From NCBI GenBank assembly GCA_023145575.1, contig JAGLDN010000268.1:1-5129 (forward strand): 5,129 nucleotides of DNA, written 5' to 3'. Position numbers and translations under genes: made by a program. Every line of letters starts with the position of its first letter. Position 1 is the first letter of the stretch. Below are positions 1 to 5,043 of this stretch, piece by piece. Under the pieces are notes generated by a model. That model saw only the letters and a program-made list of their open reading frames with translations. It searched no databases and was not told the DNA's origin. The stretch comes from Psychromonas sp. (lineage in GTDB: Bacteria; Pseudomonadota; Gammaproteobacteria; Enterobacterales; Psychromonadaceae).

Positions 1-86
1 AAAATAAAGACTTTAATTCCTAAGTAGTTATTCTAAGTAGATATTTTATAACAACGCTAATTGTTACAAGTTTCCTTGCCCTACGG
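1..86. repeat. Direct repeat, copy 1 (left end of window)
   Basis: This stretch matches 5044-5129 in the same orientation without gaps, with 79 of 86 positions identical. The differences are at repeat positions 24, 39, 63, 64, 66, 73 and 83. Its left edge cannot be defined because the window begins here, and its right edge may lie beyond 86 because copy 2 is cut by the window end. It contains the 7-base word TAAGTAG twice (21-27 and 34-40). A short hairpin with a TACG loop begins near its right end (77-90). No reading frame explains the conservation. It looks like a dispersed intergenic repeat or a structured RNA element, and its family is not recognised. Confidence 0.85.
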
Positions 87-90
87 GGCA
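77..90 (+). other. Hairpin with UACG tetraloop at the repeat edge
   Basis: TGCCC (77-81) pairs perfectly with GGGCA (86-90) around a TACG loop. As RNA on the plus strand this is a C(UACG)G tetraloop, one of the exceptionally stable UNCG class. Copy 2 keeps the same left arm and closing G with a TTCG loop (5121-5129), so the loop changes only to another UNCG member. No T-run follows, so it is not an ordinary intrinsic terminator. On the minus strand the loop reads CGTA and has no special stability, which suggests the functional transcript, if any, is the plus strand. Confidence 0.6.
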
Positions 91-191
91 CAAGCTGGCT
101 GAATTTTGCAACTTGATTGGTAACGAATATATAACAGGCTAATGTTTTATTAAAAAACCACATGCTAAAAAAATCAGTATGATATAATTTA

Positions 192-470
192 ATGCTAGTA
201 TTTGAAGAAATGTCAAAAGTAGAAGAGCCAGAAAAAGCACATCGTTCAGATGTTAAATATACAAAAGCACTGAAAAAAAGAAACATTGTCGCAAAGAAAA
301 TAGGCTATTTTGTTAACCCTTTGTTTTTCTACGCACGGGTAACTCGTATAAGCTCTTTTACAATCAGAATGGTTAAAGATTCAGTTTTGATCGGAAGGTC
401 GCTGGTATGGCTCGTAAATTCGTTAGCCACAAATTTAGTTACCCCACCAGTTAAATTGGTGGAATACTGA
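192..470 (+). CDS. Doubtful small hypothetical protein, 92 codons
   Basis: An open frame runs from ATG at 192 to TGA at 470, and a second in-frame ATG lies at 210. The protein is basic in its first half (a KALKKRN stretch) and has a more hydrophobic second half (SVLIGRSLVWLVNSLA), which might form one membrane helix. A TATAAT word at 183-188 resembles a -10 box, but no good -35 lies upstream, and a start set by it would favour the second ATG. There is no clear Shine-Dalgarno sequence for either ATG. I do not recognise the family. A frame of this length is only mildly unexpected in AT-rich DNA, and it could be chance or the remnant of a lost gene. Two hairpins overlap its stop codon (444-477). 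Confidence 0.25.
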   Translation: MLVFEEMSKVEEPEKAHRSDVKYTKALKKRNIVAKKIGYFVNPLFFYARVTRISSFTIRMVKDSVLIGRSLVWLVNSLATNLVTPPVKLVEY

Positions 471-490
471 TGAGTATGATTTAACTTTTT
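444..490 (+). terminator. Tandem hairpins and T-run at the end of the 192-470 frame (weak)
   Basis: CCACCA (444-449) pairs perfectly with TGGTGG (457-462) around 7 bases, and ATACT (464-468) pairs with AGTAT (473-477) around GATG. Five T residues follow at 486-490, eight bases after the second stem. The spacing is poor for an intrinsic terminator, so this may instead be an mRNA 3'-end structure. The GC-richer first stem also resembles the subterminal hairpins of IS200/IS605 elements, but no transposase is present to support that. Confidence 0.25.
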
Positions 491-762
491 ATGATCCATC
501 TTTACTTAAATAACTCAAATTACTTAAAAAGGATTTCAAATAACTTTACCTAGTAAAGGATAAATCAAAAAATTGAAATCATTACAAGTTATATACTATG
601 CGACGTAAGGATAAGTGTTCATATTTAGCAAGGAGGTAGATCAGGAGCCCCATTAGACCAATTAACTATTAGCGGAGCTTATCGTTTACTTTGCACAGTA
701 AGCTTTTTTACGTATCAATCTGGAAGCTTATAATTATTTGACGGAGTTCTTTTAATAAAAAT
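471..762. other. Non-coding stretch left of fbp
   Basis: No convincing gene lies here. The stretch contains a perfect 6-bp hairpin CTTTAC (544-549) / GTAAAG (553-558) with a 3-base loop. It also holds an orphan Shine-Dalgarno-like word AAGGAGGT (630-637) with no ATG, GTG or TTG at a useful distance, and the candidate terminator at 676-709. The last part is the 3' untranslated region of fbp, which is read leftwards on the minus strand. I see no U-tailed hairpin ending fbp in that direction. Confidence 0.5.
676..709 (+). terminator. Candidate intrinsic terminator, plus strand
   Basis: AGCTTA (676-681) pairs with TAAGCT (699-704) and is followed at once by TTTTT (705-709), the usual layout for rho-independent termination of a rightward transcript. 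The stem is AT-rich and the loop is long (17 bases), although a competing inner pairing TTACT (686-690) / AGTAA (697-701) shortens it. It would stop plus-strand transcription before it runs antisense into fbp. Read on the minus strand it has no T-run, so it is not a good fbp terminator. Confidence 0.4.
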
Positions 763-1752
763 TTACGATAACATTGTCTGTAAAAACTCAACCATTTTCG
801 TACTGCCACAAATAAAAGGCACACGTTGGTGAAGCGTTGTTGGTTTTAAATCTAAAATTCGGGTTTTCCCATCAGTTGCACTACCAAAAGCCTGCTCAAT
901 GATCATTGCCATTGGATTACATTCGTATAATAAACGCAGCTTACCTTTCGGATAATTCGATGTTGATGGGTACATATATATCCCACCTTTAAGCATGTTC
1001 CTGTGAAGATCTGCAACAAGTGAACCAATATACCGGGAGGTATAGGGTCTATTCGTTTTGTTATCGATCTCTTGGCAATATTTTATATATTTTTTAATGC
1101 CTGCTGGAAACATTAAATAATTGCCTTCATTAATTGAATAGATATAGCCCGATTCAGGGATTTTTATACTTTCATGCGAAAGGTAAAACTCACCTAAAGA
1201 TGGGTCGCAAGTGAAGCCATGCGTCCCATTTCCTGTTGTATATACAAGCATAGAGGATGAGCCATAAACAACATACCCTGCTGCAATTTGTTGATTGCCT
1301 TTTTGTAAAAAATCTTCTAATGCTGTCGGATCTCCACGCTGACTTACGCGCCGATAAATTGAAAATATTGTTCCCACCGAGACATTAACATCAATATTTG
1401 AAGAGCCATCAAGCGGATCCATTAATACAACATATTTATTATTTGCACCAGATTTGTTGTCAAAAACAACATACTGATCATCTTCTTCAGAAGCAATCCC
1501 GCAAACTTCACCACGCGCAGCTAAAGCACGTTTAAAAACATCATTTGCAAACAAATCCATTTTTTGCTGTTGCTCACCTTGCACATTTTCAATGCCTGTT
1601 GAACCTATAATATCGACAAGTCCTGCCTTGTTGATTTCACGATTCACGATCTTAGATGCAAGTACGATTGAGCCAAGGAGTGAAGAAAGCTCACCGTTAG
1701 CTTCTGGAAAATCGTGCTGTTTTTCGATGATAAATTCATTCAGCGTGATCAT
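763..1752 (-). CDS. fbp: Class I fructose-1,6-bisphosphatase
   Basis: This cytoplasmic enzyme hydrolyses fructose 1,6-bisphosphate to fructose 6-phosphate and phosphate, the committed step of gluconeogenesis, and needs Mg2+. At 329 residues it is close to the E. coli protein (332) and resembles it throughout, from the ITLNEFIIEKQHDF start onward. Family residues are intact: the acidic metal-site segment SEEDD at 88-92, the metal and phosphate motif DPLDGSSNIDVNVSVGTIF at 112-130, SINEGNY at 206-212, and the substrate-site region RPYTSRYIGS at 235-244. Tyr261, Lys271 and Glu277 (in LLYECNPMA) also match expected active-site positions. The ATG at 1752 has GAGGT six bases upstream. It lies 89 bases after yfjD on the same strand and may share its transcript. 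Class I enzymes of this group are usually inhibited by AMP through the N-terminal helical region, which is present here. Nothing looks broken. Confidence 0.97.
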   Translation of the reverse strand: MITLNEFIIEKQHDFPEANGELSSLLGSIVLASKIVNREINKAGLVDIIGSTGIENVQGEQQQKMDLFANDVFKRALAARGEVCGIASEEDDQYVVFDNKSGANNKYVVLMDPLDGSSNIDVNVSVGTIFSIYRRVSQRGDPTALEDFLQKGNQQIAAGYVVYGSSSMLVYTTGNGTHGFTCDPSLGEFYLSHESIKIPESGYIYSINEGNYLMFPAGIKKYIKYCQEIDNKTNRPYTSRYIGSLVADLHRNMLKGGIYMYPSTSNYPKGKLRLLYECNPMAMIIEQAFGSATDGKTRILDLKPTTLHQRVPFICGSTKMVEFLQTMLS

Positions 1753-1790
1753 ATATCGACCTCATTTTGTAGAAAAAAACTATTTTTTGA

Positions 1791-1812
1791 AATATGATGT
1801 TAAGATCATATT
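1791..1812 (-). promoter_or_regulatory. Perfect dyad in the yfjD-fbp gap
   Basis: AATATGAT (1791-1798) is the exact reverse complement of ATCATATT (1805-1812), with six bases between. It lies 38 bases upstream of the fbp start codon, within the 89-base gap after yfjD. It could be an operator for a dimeric regulator of fbp. It could also be an mRNA hairpin: on the minus strand a T7 run follows about ten bases later (complement of 1773-1779), giving a poor attenuator-like arrangement. All-AT palindromes arise easily in AT-rich DNA. Confidence 0.35.
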
Positions 1813-1841
1813 CTTCTAACAAAAGCTGTTGATCCTTTAGT

Positions 1842-3119
1842 TTAAGATTTCTTTTCTTTGTATAGCTGTGGAAATATTTTAACCAGTTTGACCATGTTAT
1901 TTTCGACTTCTAATATTTCCATCGGATAGCCGGAAATGCGCGTGCTGATATTGGGACCTGGGATCTCTTCTAAATGCTCCAAAATCAAACCATTTAATGT
2001 TCTTGGTCCGTCCGTCGGTAATGACCAATTCATTTCTTTGTTTATATCTCGAATACCTAAACTGCCTTCGATAATATAACTATCATCAACCTGTTTATGG
2101 ATTTCTTCGGAGGCGGGAGGCTCATTTGTCGTTGTAAAATCTCCGACAATCTCTTCTAAAATATCCGCGAGGGTGACTAATCCTTGGATATCACCGTATT
2201 CATCAATAACTAATCCAACCCGCTCTTTATTTTGTTGGAATTTAATCAACTGCGTATTTAATGGTGTCCCTTCAGGAATGAAATAAATTGAACGTACACT
2301 TCGCAATAATTCTGTTTTGGTGAAATCTTGTTTTAATAAATTTAAAAACGAATCACGCGCATGCACAAAACCGATGGCATCATCAATTGTTTTGCGATAA
2401 AGCAGAGTAAGCGTATGTGTTCGGTGGCGCAGTTGCCTTAAAATAGATTCCCAATCTTTGTTAATATCAATGGCTATTATTTCATTGCGTGGGATCATGA
2501 TTTCATCAACTGTGATTTTTTCAAGTTCTAAAATGCTTAATAGCATTTGTTGATGGTGCGCAGGGATCATTGAGGACGCTTCCTTTACGGCTGATTGTAG
2601 TTCATCGCGTGAAAGTGCGTTATTTGTGGAGGGAGTAATACTTACAGCAAAAATTCGTAAAATATTATTTGAAATACCGTTAATTAACCACACAAAAGGG
2701 CTGAGCACAAATTGCAGGGGCTGCAATATAAAAGAACTTGGAAATGCTATTTTTTCAGGGTAAAGCAACGCTAATGTTTTAGGCATGACTTCTGCAAAAA
2801 TGAGAATAACAAAGGTCAAGCAACCTGTTGCAATCGCAATACCAGTATCCCCAAATAGGCGTTGCCCTAAAATTGTGGATAATGCTGACGCTAAAATATT
2901 AACTAAGTTATTGCCAATTAAAACTAAGCCAATAAGTTTGTCTGGTGTGCTAAGTAATTTTTCCACACGCATCGCTGATTTATGTTTGTTTCTTACCATA
3001 TGACGTAAACGATAGCGATTTAAGGTCATCATAGCGGTTTCAGAACTTGAAAAATAAGCTGAAATGATGATAAGTAATACTAAAATAATGATCATGCTGC
3101 TTGTCGATATGGTTTCCAA
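1842..3119 (-). CDS. yfjD: YfjD/CorB-type inner-membrane protein (CNNM, DUF21-CBS-CorC_HlyC)
   Basis: This is a 425-residue inner-membrane protein of the CNNM/CorB family, linked to Mg2+ and other divalent-cation transport. The DUF21 membrane domain covers about residues 8-165, with hydrophobic segments near 9-23, 61-84, 93-118 and 128-156. It carries the family motifs FSSSETAMMTLNR (23-35), GNNLVNILASAL (69-80) and AEVMPKTLALLYPEK (109-123). A CBS pair follows at about 204-328 (VDEIMIPRNEIIAID near 204-218; VIDEYGDIQGLVTLADILEE at 304-323), and this pair binds adenine nucleotides in relatives. A CorC/HlyC C-terminal domain occupies about 345-418. The TTG at 3119 is the best start. AGAGG lies five bases upstream, a stop codon lies six codons upstream in frame, and METISTSS matches the E. 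coli YfjD start MEHISTTT. The first ATG is residue 9 and would cut into the first membrane helix. Its exact substrate is not shown by sequence. Confidence 0.95.
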   Translation of the reverse strand: METISTSSMIIILVLLIIISAYFSSSETAMMTLNRYRLRHMVRNKHKSAMRVEKLLSTPDKLIGLVLIGNNLVNILASALSTILGQRLFGDTGIAIATGCLTFVILIFAEVMPKTLALLYPEKIAFPSSFILQPLQFVLSPFVWLINGISNNILRIFAVSITPSTNNALSRDELQSAVKEASSMIPAHHQQMLLSILELEKITVDEIMIPRNEIIAIDINKDWESILRQLRHRTHTLTLLYRKTIDDAIGFVHARDSFLNLLKQDFTKTELLRSVRSIYFIPEGTPLNTQLIKFQQNKERVGLVIDEYGDIQGLVTLADILEEIVGDFTTTNEPPASEEIHKQVDDSYIIEGSLGIRDINKEMNWSLPTDGPRTLNGLILEHLEEIPGPNISTRISGYPMEILEVENNMVKLVKIFPQLYKEKKS

Positions 3120-3153
3120 TCTTGCCTCTGTTAGTTAATTGTAACGCTATCTG

Positions 3154-3181
3154 ATGATAACAGGAAAAATTGCGAAATCAA
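3154..3181 (-). promoter_or_regulatory. Candidate sigma-70 promoter for yfjD
   Basis: On the minus strand TTGATT (complement of 3176-3181) and TATCAT (complement of 3154-3159) are separated by 16 bases, a 4/6 and 5/6 match to the consensus -35 and -10 boxes. Transcription would begin near 3147 and leave a leader of about 28 bases before the TTG start with its AGAGG ribosome site (3125-3129). It is the best promoter-like pair I found just upstream of yfjD. AT-rich DNA produces such matches by chance. Confidence 0.45.
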
Positions 3182-3358
3182 ACTATCGTTGTACGTGCAA
3201 TAACAATGCGAATTGTAACCTTATAAAAAATTAAAAAATCATGGGTATATACTTAAATTTTATGCCTAGCACCTTGGTACTATTTCCCTTGCTGAATTTG
3301 CATTTTTACGCCACATGGGTAAATTAAAGAAGGTAACTTCTGCTAAATGGCTTATCAC

Positions 3359-3546
3359 TTATTCAGTTTGAGTGCTAATTAATAGACTATCAGGATTATG
3401 AGTATTTTTTTGGGGGGTAAGTTGAAGTATACTCATGCCGATGGCGGAGAATACTGTTTTTTGTGATTTCGTAGCGCCCTACAACTCATTTCTTCATCCC
3501 AGACTTCAGCAGATACTAAAATAGCTTTTAATCGATCACACTCCGC
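3359..3546 (-). pseudogene. Possible frameshifted gene remnant (very weak)
   Basis: Read on the minus strand, one frame is open from 3546 to a TGA at 3433 and includes AILVSAEVWDEEMSCRAL. A second frame is open from 3478 to a TAA at 3359 and includes MSILQLTPQKNTHNPDSLL. A single frameshift in the overlap (3433-3478) would join them into roughly 60 codons. Neither has a clear start or ribosome site and I recognise no family. Open stretches of 40 codons are common by chance at this base composition, and a plus-strand frame is open over part of the same bases, so this is only a lead. Confidence 0.15.
3398..3436. other. 8-bp perfect inverted repeat enclosing a T7G6 run
   Basis: ATGAGTAT (3398-3405) is the exact reverse complement of ATACTCAT (3429-3436). 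The 23-base interior begins with the homopolymer run of T (3405-3411) and G (3412-3417). The G-run could slip during replication or make the loop vary between strains. It is not followed by a T-run on either strand, so it is not a standard terminator. Its role is unknown. Confidence 0.5.
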
Positions 3547-3585
3547 TTATCACGAGAAATTTTGTGGCGTGATACGAGTGTAATC
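3534..3585. other. Two-part hairpin, 16 paired bases
   Basis: Three nested complementary blocks line up: GAT (3534-3536) with ATC (3583-3585), ACACTC (3538-3543) with GAGTGT (3576-3581), and TATCACG (3548-3554) with CGTGATA (3568-3574). They are separated by a C/A mismatch and a four-against-one internal loop. The apical loop is 13 bases. This is the strongest inverted repeat in the window and is GC-richer than its surroundings. No T-run follows on either strand. It might be part of a small RNA, an operator pair, or the remains of an inverted-repeat element. It lies 415 bases upstream of yfjD. Confidence 0.6.
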
Positions 3586-3916
3586 ATATCTAATTTTGAT
3601 AGTTATATTTCCATGGTGTAATCATAATGTTTTTAAAAATTATTTCAAGCGTTTGTTTCTAAATGATATTTCTTGTCAAAGCGCACGGGAATATACCAAT
3701 TACAGATCATAAGAAAATACGCTAAATTAGTTGTTAATATACTATGGGGAAATAGATATCACTTTTTAAAAAAAAATACAACTAAAACAACAAGCATCGC
3801 AACAAAGAAAAAGAGGGCTAGCCTTGATGATGAAATCCTATCAGCCTTAATAAATCAGGGATTAAAATGCGCTAGCCACCGCAACATGGGTATGTTAGTG
3901 AAAAGTAATGTTGATG

Positions 3917-4387
3917 CTATTTATTTTTTACTGGCTTTTGAATGAAAAGAGGAAATTGTTTGGTTGCATGCTGACTATGGCAACTACTGCATGATCCGAG
4001 TAGCTTTGAATAATATACACTAACAAGCGTTGAGTCATGATCCTGACTGGCTTCTCTAAGCATTTTAGCATAGTCATAAAATTGTTGCTCTATAAGTCCA
4101 TATTTAGTGGGTAGCTTGTCTTTAAGTTCATATTTTTGTTGCGCCGTTATTTTCTGCTCTTCAATAAAGTTTTTTTCTATTTTAAATGCTATAGCAGAAA
4201 CTTCTTTATAATTTCCAGATGAAATGGCTGGTATCATATTTTGCATACCATTTTGGATCGATACCATCTTTTTCTGGATCACTTCCCTCAGCTCAGGTGA
4301 CAGGGTCTGAAGTTCATTTTTTGAGTAGCAGTTTAACGATATCAAACTAATCAAAGTGGCAAATAGTATTACTATGATTTTTTTCAC
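3917..4387 (-). CDS. Small exported c-type cytochrome, cytochrome c'/c-556-like
   Basis: The 156-residue protein begins with a signal peptide: MKK, then a hydrophobic core IIVILFATLISLISL to about residue 19, with likely cleavage after CYS at 20-22. It carries a single haem-attachment motif CSSCH at 133-137. The mature part is predicted helical, with a first helix holding KKMVSIQNGMQNM (39-51), and the haem motif near the C-terminus. That order is typical of four-helix cytochromes c' and c-556. Met41 would be the natural distal ligand of a c-556 type; this is inferred from position only. It should act in the periplasm and need the Ccm maturation system. The start is GTG at 4387 with AAAGGA eight bases upstream. 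Cys20 could suggest a lipoprotein, but SLNC is a poor lipobox. The gene stands alone. The electron partner is unknown. Confidence 0.85.
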   Translation of the reverse strand: MKKIIVILFATLISLISLNCYSKNELQTLSPELREVIQKKMVSIQNGMQNMIPAISSGNYKEVSAIAFKIEKNFIEEQKITAQQKYELKDKLPTKYGLIEQQFYDYAKMLREASQDHDSTLVSVYYSKLLGSCSSCHSQHATKQFPLFIQKPVKNK

Positions 4388-4489
4388 GCTAATAATCCTT
4401 TAATTAATGTAAAATATCATTACAACATACAAGTAACTTTGTCTACAAAGGATACCAAGAATAAATGTGAAGCAAATGCCAATTACTTT

Positions 4490-4618
4490 CTACTCTCCCT
4501 GATTTCTAGTTAATGAGCGTTGAATTTTACGCAACTTGGATATAGCGATATGACGTAAAGGTGCTTTGTCAGGCATTAACTCGGTTGTCAGGTCAAAGCA
4601 CAACTCGTCACCTATCAA
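4490..4618 (-). pseudogene. Possible C-terminal remnant of a decayed gene, 42 codons
   Basis: A minus-strand frame runs from a possible TTG at 4618 to TAG at 4490. Its C-terminal part, PDKAPLRHIAISKLRKIQR, is basic, amphipathic and protein-like in composition. Reading further upstream in the same frame gives VNYAYKRLHR, then a TGA just before the TTG, so the frame could be the 3' end of a longer gene broken by a stop codon. There is no ribosome site for the TTG. I do not recognise the family. It ends 103 bases before the cytochrome gene on the same strand. Chance remains a serious alternative. Confidence 0.25.
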
Positions 4619-4645
4619 CGATCACCTGTGCAATCGCTTGTAGGC

Positions 4646-4667
4646 ATAATTAACAGATTTTAATTAT
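4646..4667. other. Perfect 8-bp AT-only inverted repeat
   Basis: ATAATTAA (4646-4653) is the exact reverse complement of TTAATTAT (4660-4667), with a six-base centre CAGATT. The geometry (8-6-8) equals that of the dyad in the yfjD-fbp gap, but the arm sequences differ. Being all A and T, it may be chance. Confidence 0.3.
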
Positions 4668-4771
4668 CAATTGGATAGTTCATTCTAGATTATTGTAACG
4701 TGTGCCGTGCTTGTGTTCATAATAAACCGATCGAGAGACCCGCAGATCTTGGGCACTTGTACCAATCAACC

Positions 4772-4792
4772 AAGTTAAAAGATTTTTGACTT
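4772..4792. other. 9-bp hairpin, AT-rich
   Basis: AAGTTAAAA (4772-4780) pairs with TTTTGACTT (4784-4792) around GAT, with one G-T wobble. No T-run follows the stem on the plus strand. It could weakly stall or stop transcription but has little GC content. Confidence 0.3.
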
Positions 4793-5009
4793 AAAACTAC
4801 TCGTTAAGAATTAAAGTCTAAAGGCGTAACCATTCAGCGTGTTTTTTATAAGAAAACTATTAACTCCTTTTTCCTGTTTTTTGCTTTTGCAGATTCAACC
4901 ATCAATTGCATAATCGTTAAGCTACTAGTGCTATATCCATGTTACTTCAAAATGCAACGTCAGATCGGAAAATTGTGCCAAGTACTCGACATAAAATTGC
5001 CCTCTGAGA

Positions 5010-5028
5010 TGATTAACTGCGTTAATCA
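5010..5028. other. Perfect 8-bp palindrome next to repeat copy 2
   Basis: TGATTAAC (5010-5017) is the exact reverse complement of GTTAATCA (5021-5028) around TGC. It lies 15 bases before the start of repeat copy 2. The compact 8-3-8 symmetry fits an operator or a tight hairpin. Whether it belongs to the repeat unit cannot be judged, because the bases before copy 1 are outside the window. Confidence 0.4.
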
Positions 5029-5043
5029 CCAAAGGACGAATTA

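Larger units (their letters stand above)
3182..3916. other. Long intergenic stretch between the cytochrome gene and yfjD
   Basis: No gene can be called with confidence here. It contains several inverted repeats: AGAAG/CTTCT around a GTAA loop (3328-3341), the 8-bp dyad at 3398-3436 and the two-part hairpin at 3534-3585. It also has a T7G6 homopolymer junction (3405-3417) and the 9-base word GCTTATCAC twice (3350-3358, 3545-3553). Minus-strand frames open at 3433-3546 and 3359-3478 overlap in different frames and could be one frameshifted remnant. A plus-strand frame at 3673-3945 has a TTG start and no ribosome site, and I do not accept it as a gene. The stretch reads as decayed or structured DNA. 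Confidence 0.5.
4388..5043. other. Long intergenic stretch upstream of the cytochrome gene
   Basis: No intact gene is seen over these 656 bases apart from the doubtful 42-codon frame at 4490-4618. The stretch contains dyads at 4437-4450 (CTTTGT, two bases, ACAAAG), 4646-4667, 4772-4792 and 5010-5028. A 12-base word (4808-4819) is the exact reverse complement of part of the terminal repeat. Fragments of plausible protein sequence appear in several minus-strand frames, for example LRVSRSVYYEHKHGTRYN near 4700-4750, but stop codons interrupt them. The 4437-4450 dyad lies about 50 bases upstream of the cytochrome start and could be an operator. I found no convincing promoter boxes for that gene. 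Confidence 0.45.

Noticed and set aside
20..286. Minus-strand 88-codon frame across the left repeat
   Set aside because: It lies opposite the plus-strand frame and inside the repeat, with no ribosome site or family. It is most simply a shadow frame.
444..462. CCACCA/TGGTGG hairpin as an IS200/IS605 end
   Set aside because: No TnpA or TnpB coding sequence or remnant could be read nearby. A lone hairpin is not enough.
467..474. CTGATGAG word resembling the core of a hammerhead ribozyme
   Set aside because: No matching stem II and GAAA segment follows, and the flanks do not form stems I and III. The bases are better explained by the small hairpin at 464-477.
1592..1819. Plus-strand frame antisense to the start of fbp
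   Set aside because: It is a shadow of the fbp coding frame. The same applies to the plus-strand frame at 2785-3003 inside yfjD.
3673..3945. Plus-strand 90-codon frame with a TTG start, overlapping the end of the cytochrome gene
   Set aside because: No ribosome site precedes the TTG, the product has no recognisable features, it overlaps the 3' end of a solid gene on the other strand by 29 bases, and its length is not remarkable at this base composition.
4720..4790. Plus-strand resemblance to the InsA helix of IS1 (SRDPQILGTCTNQ)
   Set aside because: The match is short and needs a gap. No cysteine motif precedes it, no InsB follows, and the minus strand gives an equally protein-like reading of the same bases.
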